DNA of 64,000 nucleotides, taken from positions 1,860,001-1,924,000 of the forward strand of contig NZ_CP017561.2 of assembly GCF_001865575.2 (NCBI RefSeq). Direction: 5' to 3'. This DNA comes from Paraburkholderia sprentiae WSM5005. GTDB lineage: Bacteria > Pseudomonadota > Gammaproteobacteria > Burkholderiales > Burkholderiaceae. The position numbers and the translations under genes were made by a program. Of the stretch, positions 17,072-24,742 are shown in pieces; position 1 is the stretch's first letter; the number at the start of each line of letters is the position of its first letter. The notes beneath the pieces were generated by a model. The model was given only the letters and a program-made list of their open reading frames with translations, ran no database searches and was not told the DNA's origin.

Positions 17072-17084
17072 GGACCACTGTTCC
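17072..17084. promoter_or_regulatory. Second, imperfect copy of the candidate KdgR operator
   Basis: GGACCACTGTTCC keeps the outer GGA and TTCC arms of the palindrome at 16974-16986 and is closer to kduI (about 75 bp upstream of its start). It could be the kduI-side operator. Confidence 0.35.
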
Positions 17085-17157
17085 GAAGCTGGGATTCTGC
17101 GTTACAGTTTCGCGCACAACGCGGCGCGGCGCCCGCATACCGACAGGAGAACGATCA

Positions 17158-17993
17158 ATGGACGTGAGACAGGCCATCCACAGCGAATACGCGAAAACGC
17201 TCGACACCACCGGGCTGCGCGAAGCGTTTCTGGTCGAGCGGATCTTCGAGCGCGATGCGTTGAAGCTCACGTATAGCCATATCGACCGGATCATCGTCGG
17301 TGGCGTGTGGCCGGTCGAGCGCGCGGTCGAAGTGCCGGACTCGCTCGGCCGTGCGATCGGCGTGAACTACCTGCTCGAGCGGCGCGAGCTTGGCGCGATC
17401 AACATCGGCGGCGACGGCTGGGTCGACGTCGACGGCACGCGTTACACGGTGCGCCGCGAAGAAGCCATCTATATCGGCAAGGGCGCGCAAGCAGTCGTAT
17501 TCGGCAGCGCCGACACCGACCAGCGAGCGAAGTTCTATCTGAACTGCGCGCCCGCGCACACCACATATCCGACCCGCACCATCTCCTCGACCAGGCCTCG
17601 CCCGAAACCCTCGGCGATCCGGCCACGAGCAACCGCCGCACCATCCACAAGTTCATCGTGCCCGACGTGCTGCCGACCTGCCAGCTCTCCATGGGCATGA
17701 CGAAGCTCGAACCGGGCAGCCTGTGGAACACGATGCCCTGCCACACGCACGAGCGTCGCATGGAAGTGTATTTCTACTTCAATCTCACCGACGATGCCGC
17801 CGTCTTCCACATGATGGGCGAGCCGCACGAAACGCGGCATATCGTCGTGCGCAACGAACAGGCGGTGATCTCGCCGAGCTGGTCGATCCATTCGGGCGTC
17901 GGCACGCGCGCCTACACGTTCATCTGGGGCATGGTCGGCGAAAACCAGGTGTTCGGCGATATGGACCATCTCGCGGTTCGCGCGTTGCGCTGA
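17158..17993 (+). pseudogene. kduI: 5-keto-4-deoxyuronate isomerase (KduI), interrupted by a frameshift
   Basis: The translation matches KduI over its full length of about 278 residues but in two frames. From 17158 the frame gives [20 protein letters not shown] up to [13 protein letters not shown]. From about 17590 the matching continues one frame over with [20 protein letters not shown] and ends normally at 17993. One missing base in the stretch 17583-17594 (CACCATCTCCTC) explains this. The C-terminal metal-site region [16 protein letters not shown] is intact. KduI converts 5-keto-4-deoxyuronate to 3-deoxy-D-glycero-2,5-hexodiulosonate, the substrate of KduD. If the shift is real, the pathway is broken at this step. 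A sequencing or assembly error is equally possible. I see no slippery site that would suggest programmed frameshifting. Confidence 0.85.
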
Positions 17994-17999
17994 GCGAAC

Positions 18000-18770
18000 A
18001 TGAGCCCCACCACAGTGAACACTTTCGATCTGAGCGGCAAGGTCGCCATCGTGACCGGCAGCAACACCGGCCTCGGCGCCGCCATGGCGGTCGCGCTCGC
18101 CGCGGCCGGCTGCGACATCGTCGGCGTGAGTCGCGCGCACGCGGGCGCCACCGCCGCGCGCGTCGAGGCGCTCGGGCGCCGTTTCGCGGACGTGCGTGCC
18201 GACCTCGCTTCGATCGCATCGGTCGACGACATCGTGCGCGCCGCGCTCGAAGCGTTCGGCCGCATCGACGTGCTCGTCAACAACGCGGGCATCATTCGCC
18301 GCGAAGACGCGCTCGAGTTCGGCGAAGACGATTGGGACGCGGTCATGGACGTGAACCTGAAGAGCCTGTTCTTCCTGTCGCAGGCCGCGGCGCGCCAGTT
18401 CGTGCGGCAGCGAAGCGGCGGCAAGATCATCAACGTCGCGTCGATGCTGTCGTTCCAGGGCGGCGTTCGCGTCGCGTCGTACACCGCGTCGAAAAGCGGC
18501 GTACTCGGCCTGACACGGCTGCTCGCGAACGAATGGGCCGCGCGGCGCATCAACGTGAACGCGATCGCGCCAGGCTATATGGCCACCGCGAACACCGCCG
18601 CGTTGCGCGAGGACGCGCAGCGCAACGAAGAGATCCTGGGCCGCATTCCGGCCGGCCGCTGGGGCGTTCCCGATGATCTCGCGGGGCCGGTGGTTTTTCT
18701 CGCATCGTCGGCGTCGGACTATGTGCATGGGCATACACTGGCAGTGGATGGCGGCTGGCTCGCGCGCTAG
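18000..18770 (+). CDS. kduD: 2-deoxy-D-gluconate 3-dehydrogenase / 2-dehydro-3-deoxy-D-gluconate 5-dehydrogenase
   Basis: A 256-aa classical short-chain dehydrogenase. The cofactor motif is TGSNTGLG near residue 20, NNAG is at about 95, the catalytic Ser is in the VASMLSF region, and the YTASK catalytic motif is at about 160. KduD reduces the 2,5-diketo product of KduI to 2-keto-3-deoxygluconate using NADH. It starts 6 bp after the kduI stop and is surely co-transcribed with it. The protein begins with an extension of about nine residues before FDLSGKVAIVTG, as usual for the family. It is intact, unlike kduI. Confidence 0.9.
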   Translation: MSPTTVNTFDLSGKVAIVTGSNTGLGAAMAVALAAAGCDIVGVSRAHAGATAARVEALGRRFADVRADLASIASVDDIVRAALEAFGRIDVLVNNAGIIRREDALEFGEDDWDAVMDVNLKSLFFLSQAAARQFVRQRSGGKIINVASMLSFQGGVRVASYTASKSGVLGLTRLLANEWAARRINVNAIAPGYMATANTAALREDAQRNEEILGRIPAGRWGVPDDLAGPVVFLASSASDYVHGHTLAVDGGWLAR

Positions 18771-18869
18771 GTACGGCGCAGCTCGCCACGAGCGCGCGCA
18801 ACGCGCTATGCTCCCGGACCGCGGCCATCGGCTGAACGCAGCAGCGGCGCGGGTTGGCACAGACAGGGA

Positions 18870-19745
18870 ATGACGGACATGGCGGCAAGGGCACCACATA
18901 CGAACACTGCGAGGAACACTGCGCGCGACAAAGCACTCGATGCGGAAAGCGGCGAGCGAGGCGAATCGGCATCGTCGATCGGGCGGGTGTTCGCGATTCT
19001 CGGCGCGATCGGCGACACGGGACAAATCGGCATCAGCGAGCTGTCGCAACGGCTCGGCATGTCGAAGACGACCGTGCATCGTGTCATTCAGACCTTGAAG
19101 GCGCTCGGCTACGTGACCCAGGAAGTCGAAACCGAGCGCTATCGGCTGACGATCCGTCTATTCGAACTCGGCGCGAAAGCGCTCGAAAGCGTCGATCTCG
19201 TGCGCGAGGCCGACATCGAGATGCGCCGCATCGGCCAGATAACGCGCGAAGCGGTGCACCTGGGCGCGTTCGACGACGACGCGATCATCTACATCCATAA
19301 GATCGACGCCGATTACGGGCTGCGCATGCAGTCGCGGATCGGCCGGCGCAATCCGCTGCATAGCACCGCGATCGGCAAGGTGCTGCTCGCGTGGATGGAC
19401 CCGCTCGACGCGCGTGAGGTGCTCTCGCACCTTGAATTCCGCAAGTCGACGCAAAAAACCTTGACTTGTGCGCAAGCGGTATTGAGTATCCTGCCGCGCG
19501 TACGCGAGCAGGGCTACGGCGAGGACAACGAGGAGCAGGAAGAAGGCCTGCAATGTATCGCGGTGCCGGTATTCGACCGCTTTGGCCGCGTGATCGCCGG
19601 TCTGTCGATTTCGTTTCCGACGATGCGCTGCGGCGCCGACACGAAGCAGCATTACGTCGCGCTGCTGAAAGAGGCCGGTCTCGCGATTTCAACGCGGCTC
19701 GGCTATCGCGATGCGACTGCCCCCGAGCCCGCGGCCGCGCAGTAA
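18870..19745 (+). CDS. kdgR: IclR-family transcriptional regulator (KdgR-like)
   Basis: A 291-aa IclR-type regulator with an N-terminal winged helix (about residues 32-90, with ISELSQRLGMSKTTVHRVIQ as the recognition part) and a C-terminal ligand-binding GAF-like domain (LHSTAIGKVLLAW and GLSISFP segments). KdgR regulators repress KDG transport and kdu genes until 2-keto-3-deoxygluconate binds. Its position, 100 bp after kduD, and the palindromes in front of kduI and kdgT support that role. Two ATG codons (18870 and 18879) are possible. The second has a better spaced AGGGA, but the first is given because both keep the domain whole. The N-terminus is unstructured. Confidence 0.85.
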   Translation: MTDMAARAPHTNTARNTARDKALDAESGERGESASSIGRVFAILGAIGDTGQIGISELSQRLGMSKTTVHRVIQTLKALGYVTQEVETERYRLTIRLFELGAKALESVDLVREADIEMRRIGQITREAVHLGAFDDDAIIYIHKIDADYGLRMQSRIGRRNPLHSTAIGKVLLAWMDPLDAREVLSHLEFRKSTQKTLTCAQAVLSILPRVREQGYGEDNEEQEEGLQCIAVPVFDRFGRVIAGLSISFPTMRCGADTKQHYVALLKEAGLAISTRLGYRDATAPEPAAAQ

Positions 19746-20134
19746 GCTAACCAGTCTGCAACCGAATGTATCTGAGCGGCATACACAAAGCCAAATTCGG
19801 TTCGCTTCTTTTTTCAGCAATCGATGCGCTGAAGCTGCGCTTCGCATCGGCGCATCGCATACGCTCGAATGCGTTTTTTTCCATAGCGCGTTCAAGGGTT
19901 TGCCCGCGCGCTTGACACTCGCCCGGCATCTTGAGGCGTAGCTGCCAAGGCGTCCCCTCTTCATTCGACGCACTCGCATCGTGCCATCGACGCGAGTTCC
20001 AATCGACACGTCCTGTTACACACAAACACACCGGTAATCGCGCCGCTCAGTAGAGTTCGGTTCAAACGAAAGCGGATTACATCAAACGCTTCGCACGACA
20101 GGCACTCGCATCATAGATTTCAGGGAGCAACATC
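19746..20134 (+). other. Intergenic region after kdgR
   Basis: These 389 bp contain a terminator-like hairpin at 19856-19880 and otherwise only short open frames without ribosome binding sites. Base composition is slightly less GC-rich than the flanks, as expected for a promoter region of the following small genes. Confidence 0.5.
19856..19880 (+). terminator. Probable weak terminator after kdgR
   Basis: CGCAT (19856-19860) pairs with ATGCG (19869-19873) over an 8-nt loop and is followed by seven T residues. The stem is short, so efficiency is uncertain. Confidence 0.45.
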
Positions 20135-20251
20135 ATGAAAAGAATCCTCGCATTGGTCGTTCTTGCCGCCACGCTCGGCGGCGCGTTGAGCGGTTGCATC
20201 GTGGTCCCCGACGATCATCCGCATCACGACCACTACCGCGAACGTTATTGA
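20135..20251 (+). CDS. Tiny lipoprotein, 38 aa
   Basis: The ORF encodes MKRILALVVLAATLGGALSG followed by the lipobox Cys at position 21 (LSGC). The mature peptide is only about 18 residues, ending in a His/Asp-rich and then Arg/Tyr tail (DDHPHHDHY, then RERY). AGGGAGC lies 8 nt upstream of the ATG. A signal of lipoprotein type, a strong ribosome binding site and a neighbouring exported His-rich protein make it likely to be real. The His-rich tail could bind a divalent metal, but no function is known. Confidence 0.7.
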   Translation: MKRILALVVLAATLGGALSGCIVVPDDHPHHDHYRERY

Positions 20252-20322
20252 ACGGGCCATCACGCGCAATCGGTGCGCGTCCGGCTCGCCATTCATCACG
20301 GACATCCACACAGAGAACAATC

Positions 20323-20700
20323 ATGAGTCATTCACGCAACCGCTGGCTATCCTTGACGCTCGTCGCCGGTCTCGCGATCGGCGCATCGACGGCCGCTTTC
20401 GCGCACGTCGATGTCGGCGTGAACATCGGCGTGCCGGGCTTCGCGGTCGAAGCGCCGCCGCCCGTCTATGTGCAGCCCGCGCCCATGTATGCGCCGCCTC
20501 CGCCGCCCGCGGTCGTGCTCGCGCCGGGCTGGTACGACGATCGTTATTACGATGGTCACCGCTATTGGGAGCGTCGCGAGTGGGAACGTCGTCACGGCGA
20601 CTGGCGCGAGGCGCACGAGAGGCACGACGAGCGCGACTGGCGCGGCCCGCACGGCGACGGGCACGACAATGGGTGGCACGGACATGGGCATGACCATTGA
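20323..20700 (+). CDS. Exported His/Trp/Arg-rich small protein
   Basis: A 125-aa protein with a signal peptide (about residues 1-28, cleavage after AFA). A short beta-like segment VDVGVNIGVPGFAVEAPPPV and a Pro-rich linker (YAPPPPP) follow. The C-terminal half is very polar and rich in His, Asp, Arg, Trp and Gly (WYDDRYYDGHRYWERREW and on). It resembles the small YXWGXW/proline-rich periplasmic proteins common in Burkholderia, whose function is unknown. It lies 71 bp after the tiny lipoprotein gene. Earlier in-frame codons overlap that gene and lack a signal sequence, so the ATG at 20323 is preferred. Confidence 0.75.
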   Translation: MSHSRNRWLSLTLVAGLAIGASTAAFAHVDVGVNIGVPGFAVEAPPPVYVQPAPMYAPPPPPAVVLAPGWYDDRYYDGHRYWERREWERRHGDWREAHERHDERDWRGPHGDGHDNGWHGHGHDH

Positions 20701-20775
20701 CAGACGGCAGGTGACGTCCAGCACGCCATCGTGCGGTGCCGGCATTCGCGCCACCCCTTCGACAGGAGCGACGAC

Positions 20776-21024
20776 GTGCTACGCAATGATCCGAGACGAG
20801 TAACGGCGCAGGTCGACGGTGCCCACATCTGCGCCGAATACAGCGAACTGACCGGCCAATTGTGCCTGCGCCAGGACGGCACGCTGGTGCGCGAATGGTT
20901 TCCACCGCATTCGTGGATGGCGATCGCGTCGGTGGCAGGCGCGCGCCATTGGGGCACGCGGCCAACTGACGACGAATTGCTCGCGCTGCTGCACAACGAA
21001 ATGGCCTTGCTGCGTGCGTCCTGA
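20776..21024 (+). CDS. Conserved-looking hypothetical protein, 82 aa, GTG start
   Basis: I do not recognise a named family. The start proposed is the GTG at 20776, with GGAGCG 8 nt upstream; a longer frame from an ATG at 20731 has no clear ribosome binding site. The protein is soluble with a compact mixed composition: two Cys (in HICAEYSELTGQLCLRQDG), Trp-containing REWFPPHSWMAIAS, and a C-terminal helix LLALLHNEMALLR. Codon use looks like that of its neighbours. It stands alone between the exported protein and a convergent MFS gene. Confidence 0.55.
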   Translation: MLRNDPRRVTAQVDGAHICAEYSELTGQLCLRQDGTLVREWFPPHSWMAIASVAGARHWGTRPTDDELLALLHNEMALLRAS

Positions 21025-21068
21025 GTCGACGCGCGCGGTTCGAGCGTAGCGGCACGCCGAGCCGCGCT

Positions 21069-21104
21069 GCTTATTCGATCGCTTATTCGACCGCTTATTC
21101 CACC
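21069..21104. repeat. Three tandem 12-bp units across the MFS stop codon
   Basis: GCTTATTCGATC, GCTTATTCGACC and GCTTATTCCACC follow each other. On the minus strand each unit holds a GAA TAA, so the end of the MFS gene (VE-stop) is duplicated twice downstream, giving three in-frame stops. Confidence 0.8.
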
Positions 21105-22477
21105 GCTACGGCGCCAACGTTTTCATCGGCCGATACGTGATTGAACGGCACGCGCCGCATCATCAGTACGACCCCGCCGGCCGCGATCAAGGCTGGCGCC
21201 GCGAGCAGGCTGAACACCGCGCCGAATTGCCAGCCGAGCCCCATCAACGCCGCACCGACGAGCGCACCCGCCACGCCGCCGACGCGGCCAATTCCGAGCA
21301 TCCACGCAACGCCCGTCGCCCGGGCCCGGGTCGGGTAGTAACTTGCCGCGAGCGCCGACATCGACGTGACCGCGCTCGTCGCGACCGTGCCGGTCAGGAA
21401 GATCAGCGCACCGAGCCAGACCTGATGGCCGACGCCCCGCCCCACCATCAACACGAGCGCGCCGACCAGAACATAGGTGAACGCGATCACGCGATGCCCG
21501 GCGAAGCGATCCATCACCCAGCCGACGCACAGATTGCCGACGATGCCGCCGAGCGGAAACAGCGAGGTCATCAACGCAGCCTTTTCAGCGGAAAATCCCA
21601 TGTCCTTGAACAGGGTTGGCAGCCAGTTGGTCAGCAGATAGTAAATCAGCAGCCCCATGAAATAGGCGAGCCACAGCATCAGCGTGCCGAAGCGGTAGCG
21701 CGCCGACAGGATGATCGCGAGCGCCCATTGCGAGCGTGCGTCGCCCCTATCGCGGCGCACGTCGAGCGCGAAAAAAAGGCATCCGTCAAAGCGGTCGCGG
21801 GGCGCGATGCGTTGCAGGATTCGCGCGATCCGTTGATCGGCCCGCTTGCGCACCGCGAGAAATTGCGCCGATTCGGGCAGCAACAGGATCAGCAGTACGC
21901 TGAGCACGAGCGGACCGGCGCCACCCGCGACCAGCACGCTCGGCCAGCCGAAATGCGGAATCAGCCAAGCGGACGCGAGTCCGCCGATCGCCAGACCGCC
22001 TGAAAAGCCGCAGAACATCGCATTGACCGCCACCGCGCGAATCCTGGCGGGAGCGTATTCGGACATCAGCGTGACCGCGTTGGGCATCGCCGCGCCGAGA
22101 CCCAAGCCAGTGAAAAAGCGCAGCAGGGTCAGCGATTCGATCGACGTCGCGCGAGCCGCCGCGAGACTCCACAACCCGAAGAAGAACACCGACAGCACCA
22201 GCACCGTTTTGCGTCCGATCCGGTCCGCGCAGGGGCCGGCCGCCAGCGCGCCGATGCCGAGTCCGACCAGCGCCGCGCTCATCACCGGGCCGAGCGCGCT
22301 GCGCGCGATGCCCCACTGCTGCACGAGCGCCGGCGCAATGAAGCCGATAGCGGCGGTGTCGAAGCCATCGGCCGCGACGACCAGAAAACACAGCACGAGA
22401 ATCGTCCATTGAAACGGCGAGAAGCGCTGTGCGTCGATGAAGGCCTGCACATCGATATTTAGTTCGGAGCGGGTCAT
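21095..22477 (-). CDS. MFS transporter, aromatic acid:H+ symporter family
   Basis: A 460-aa transporter with 12 predicted helices, resembling PcaK/BenK-type aromatic acid symporters. The N-terminal cytoplasmic stretch is followed by QWTILVLCFLVVAADGFDTAAIGFIAPAL, with the family motif D-G-x-D-x-x in TM1. The loop 2-3 has GPCADRIGRKTVLV (MFS signature), and a matching VGWVMDRFAGHRVI lies in loop 8-9. ATG is preceded by AGGAG. It is the last gene of the SDR, flavoenzyme, NIPSNAP operon, 133 bp after the NIPSNAP gene. It probably imports the carboxylic acid that this operon handles. Confidence 0.87.
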   Translation of the reverse strand: MTRSELNIDVQAFIDAQRFSPFQWTILVLCFLVVAADGFDTAAIGFIAPALVQQWGIARSALGPVMSAALVGLGIGALAAGPCADRIGRKTVLVLSVFFFGLWSLAAARATSIESLTLLRFFTGLGLGAAMPNAVTLMSEYAPARIRAVAVNAMFCGFSGGLAIGGLASAWLIPHFGWPSVLVAGGAGPLVLSVLLILLLPESAQFLAVRKRADQRIARILQRIAPRDRFDGCLFFALDVRRDRGDARSQWALAIILSARYRFGTLMLWLAYFMGLLIYYLLTNWLPTLFKDMGFSAEKAALMTSLFPLGGIVGNLCVGWVMDRFAGHRVIAFTYVLVGALVLMVGRGVGHQVWLGALIFLTGTVATSAVTSMSALAASYYPTRARATGVAWMLGIGRVGGVAGALVGAALMGLGWQFGAVFSLLAAPALIAAGGVVLMMRRVPFNHVSADENVGAVAVE

Positions 22478-22610
22478 GTGCGCGCTCCTTTCAGCTTGTT
22501 CATTGCGATGTCTCCTTGAAATGACGAGGTGTTTTCTTATGGTTCGAATTGCTGTCTAGAACGCGGTCGCCGGGATCGCCGGTGCCTGTCTGCTCGCCGA
22601 GAACGCACGG

Positions 22611-22949
22611 CTAGCGCAGCATCGTCAGCGTGCTGAAGTCGACGCGCCTGATGATGCGGCTCTCCTGCGCGACGATCAGATGCGCCGACGCCTGCAGGTA
22701 CGCGGGCCACTGCGGATCGGCATCGCGCTCGGTGCGGCGCTGGTCGTAGTCGCCGAGGCTCTCATAGCCCCATAGATGCACGACCTGGTTCAACGCGCCG
22801 ATATCACTCATATAGAAGCCGACCGGCGCGCCCAGATACTTGAGCTGAATCGGCATCGCGAGCCGGTCGAAGACGTCGATGAATTCCGCCATGCCGCGCG
22901 GACGGATCGTGTAGATGCGATGGTCGACGAAAGGTTTGCCCTGGCTCAT
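22611..22949 (-). CDS. NIPSNAP-family protein
   Basis: A 112-aa dimeric alpha/beta-barrel type protein. It starts with the FVDHRIYTIRPRGMAEFIDVF strand-helix, has the VHLWGYESLGDYDQRRTERD segment and ends with SRIIRRVDFS, all typical of bacterial NIPSNAP proteins. Members occur in catabolic operons, where their function is mostly unknown. The start overlaps the stop of the flavoenzyme gene by 4 bp, so the two are translated together. It may act as a small accessory or isomerase-like protein in the pathway, but this is a guess. Confidence 0.8.
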   Translation of the reverse strand: MSQGKPFVDHRIYTIRPRGMAEFIDVFDRLAMPIQLKYLGAPVGFYMSDIGALNQVVHLWGYESLGDYDQRRTERDADPQWPAYLQASAHLIVAQESRIIRRVDFSTLTMLR

Positions 22950-24742
22950 GTGCCGGTCCTCAATACGGTTTCGGATGCGCGGGTGTGTGCGTCATTCGGG
23001 TGGTTAGCGGTGTTTGCGCTGTTTGCGCTGTTTGCGCTCACGCCCGCGAGATGACGACCGGTGATATAGCCGAACGTCATGATCGGCCCGAGCGTGATAC
23101 CGGCGCCCGGATAGTTGCCGCCCATCACGCTCGCGCGATCGTTACCGACCGCGTATAGCCCGGCGATCGGCGCGCCTTTCCCGTCTAGCACCTGGCCGCT
23201 GACGTTCGTCGTGATGCCGTCGAAGGTGCCGAGGTCACCCATCACGACCTTCAGCGCATAGTACGGACCGTCGCCGATGGGCGCGACGCACGGGTTCGGC
23301 TCGCGCTCCGGGTCGGCAAGATAGCGATTGAACGAGGTCGTGCCGCGGCCGAACTCGCGATCTTCGCCACGCACCGCGTCGGCGTTGTAGCGCTTCATGG
23401 TCGCCTCGAGCGCCGCGCCGTCGAGGCCGGCTCGGCGCGCGAGTTCCGCGAGCGTGCGGCCCTTGCTCAGATAGCCGTTGCGTAGCAGCGGGCCGAGCGG
23501 CACCGGCGACGGCTTGGCGTAACCGAGCCCGTATTTGCGAATCGTCGCGTGATCGCAAATCAGCCACATCGCGGTTTCCCGTTCATTCGCGCAGGGCTCG
23601 ATCATCGCGGCGCCCACGTCGTGATACGAATTCGCTTCGTTGCAAAAGCGCTTGCCCGCGCGCGTCACGCCGATCACGCCAGGCTTGTAGCGATCCACCA
23701 GATGCGGGAATACGCCGACGCTGCCGTCGCGCATCGGCACGCGCGATACCGGCATCCATGCGGCGGGCTGCGGATAACGGATCGCCACTTGCGCGCCGGC
23801 ACGTTCGGCCATGCCGACGCCGTCGCCGGTATTGCCGCGCGGCACCGGTGACAGGTGTTCGCCGCCGCGCCGCAGATGCGCATACGCGCGTGCGATCCGC
23901 GCAACGTCATGCGAAAAGCCGCCGCACGCGAGCACGACGCCGCGTCGCGCGACGATGCTCACCTCGCCTTCCGGTCCCGCGACGAGCGCGCCGCTCACGC
24001 TGCCGTTCGTCACGCTAAGCTCGCGAGCGGCCGTGTTGGTATGGATCGGAATGCCGAGGTCGAGCGCGGACTTCGCGAGCCGCGCGGCGAGCGCGTTGCC
24101 GCTCGTGATCTGCACGCCGCGCCGGTACAGCGCAAGATCCTTCAGATGGCTCGCGAGCCGCTTCGCGACATACAGCGCGGACGGCAGCGAACGCGTCGCG
24201 TTGAAGAAGTGCTTCAGGTCCGCGTTCGATGAATTAAACATCATGCCGATGAACGTGATCGTCTTCAGCGGCGCACGCAATCGCGTGAGGTCCTTGCCAA
24301 GCGCGCGCGCATCGAACGGCGCGGCCACGACCGAGCGGCCGATGTCGACGCCGCCGCCAACGTCCGGGTGATAGTCGGGATACAGCGTCGGCACGAATTT
24401 GACGGCGGTCTCGCGCTCGAAGAAGTCGAGCATTTCCGGGCCGGTGTCGAGAAACGCGTCGACGGCGGCCGCGTCGAAATACGCGCCGGTTTCGTTGCGC
24501 ATATAGGTCAGCGCGGCTTCGCGCGTATCGCTGACGCCTCTCTGCTTTGCGTGATGGTTGCCCGGAATCCACAGCACGCCGCCCGAGAACGCGGTCGTAC
24601 CGCCGAAGAACGGCTCCTTCTCGATCACAACGACATCGAGACCGTGTTTGCGCGCGGTGATCGCGCTCGACAGCCCTCCCGCGCCCGAACCGATGACGAG
24701 CACGTCGCATGTGAGTGTCGTGCCGGGTGTTGCGTTAGTCAT
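22946..24742 (-). CDS. FAD-dependent ketosteroid-Delta1-dehydrogenase / fumarate-reductase-like enzyme
   Basis: A 598-aa flavoenzyme. The FAD-binding Rossmann motif VIGSGAGGLSSAITARKHG is at about residues 15-33, followed by the EKEPFFGGTTAFSGGVLWIP segment typical of 3-ketosteroid 1-dehydrogenases. A C-terminal FAD-contact region has NYPGAGITLGPIMTFGYITG. The family desaturates a carbon-carbon bond next to a keto group. Neighbours are an SDR, a NIPSNAP protein, an acid symporter and, across the AraC gene, pobA. A ring-keto acid is thus a plausible substrate. The C-terminus ends with a short SAN repeat (tandem 9-bp DNA units). The start overlaps the SDR stop by 8 bp. Confidence 0.83.
   Translation of the reverse strand: MTNATPGTTLTCDVLVIGSGAGGLSSAITARKHGLDVVVIEKEPFFGGTTAFSGGVLWIPGNHHAKQRGVSDTREAALTYMRNETGAYFDAAAVDAFLDTGPEMLDFFERETAVKFVPTLYPDYHPDVGGGVDIGRSVVAAPFDARALGKDLTRLRAPLKTITFIGMMFNSSNADLKHFFNATRSLPSALYVAKRLASHLKDLALYRRGVQITSGNALAARLAKSALDLGIPIHTNTAARELSVTNGSVSGALVAGPEGEVSIVARRGVVLACGGFSHDVARIARAYAHLRRGGEHLSPVPRGNTGDGVGMAERAGAQVAIRYPQPAAWMPVSRVPMRDGSVGVFPHLVDRYKPGVIGVTRAGKRFCNEANSYHDVGAAMIEPCANERETAMWLICDHATIRKYGLGYAKPSPVPLGPLLRNGYLSKGRTLAELARRAGLDGAALEATMKRYNADAVRGEDREFGRGTTSFNRYLADPEREPNPCVAPIGDGPYYALKVVMGDLGTFDGITTNVSGQVLDGKGAPIAGLYAVGNDRASVMGGNYPGAGITLGPIMTFGYITGRHLAGVSANSANSANTANHPNDAHTRASETVLRTGT
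23003..23038. repeat. Tandem 9-bp repeat in the 3' end of the flavoenzyme gene
   Basis: GTTTGCGCT occurs three times in a row (23012-23038), with a degenerate fourth unit GTTAGCGGT before it (23003-23011). On the coding strand it encodes repeated Ser-Ala-Asn and one Thr-Ala-Asn. The unit is in frame, so copy changes would only alter the tail length. Confidence 0.85.

Noticed and set aside
17575..17600. Programmed frameshifting in kduI
   Set aside because: No slippery heptamer or following pseudoknot is visible, and KduI is not known to use recoding. A deletion or sequencing error is simpler.
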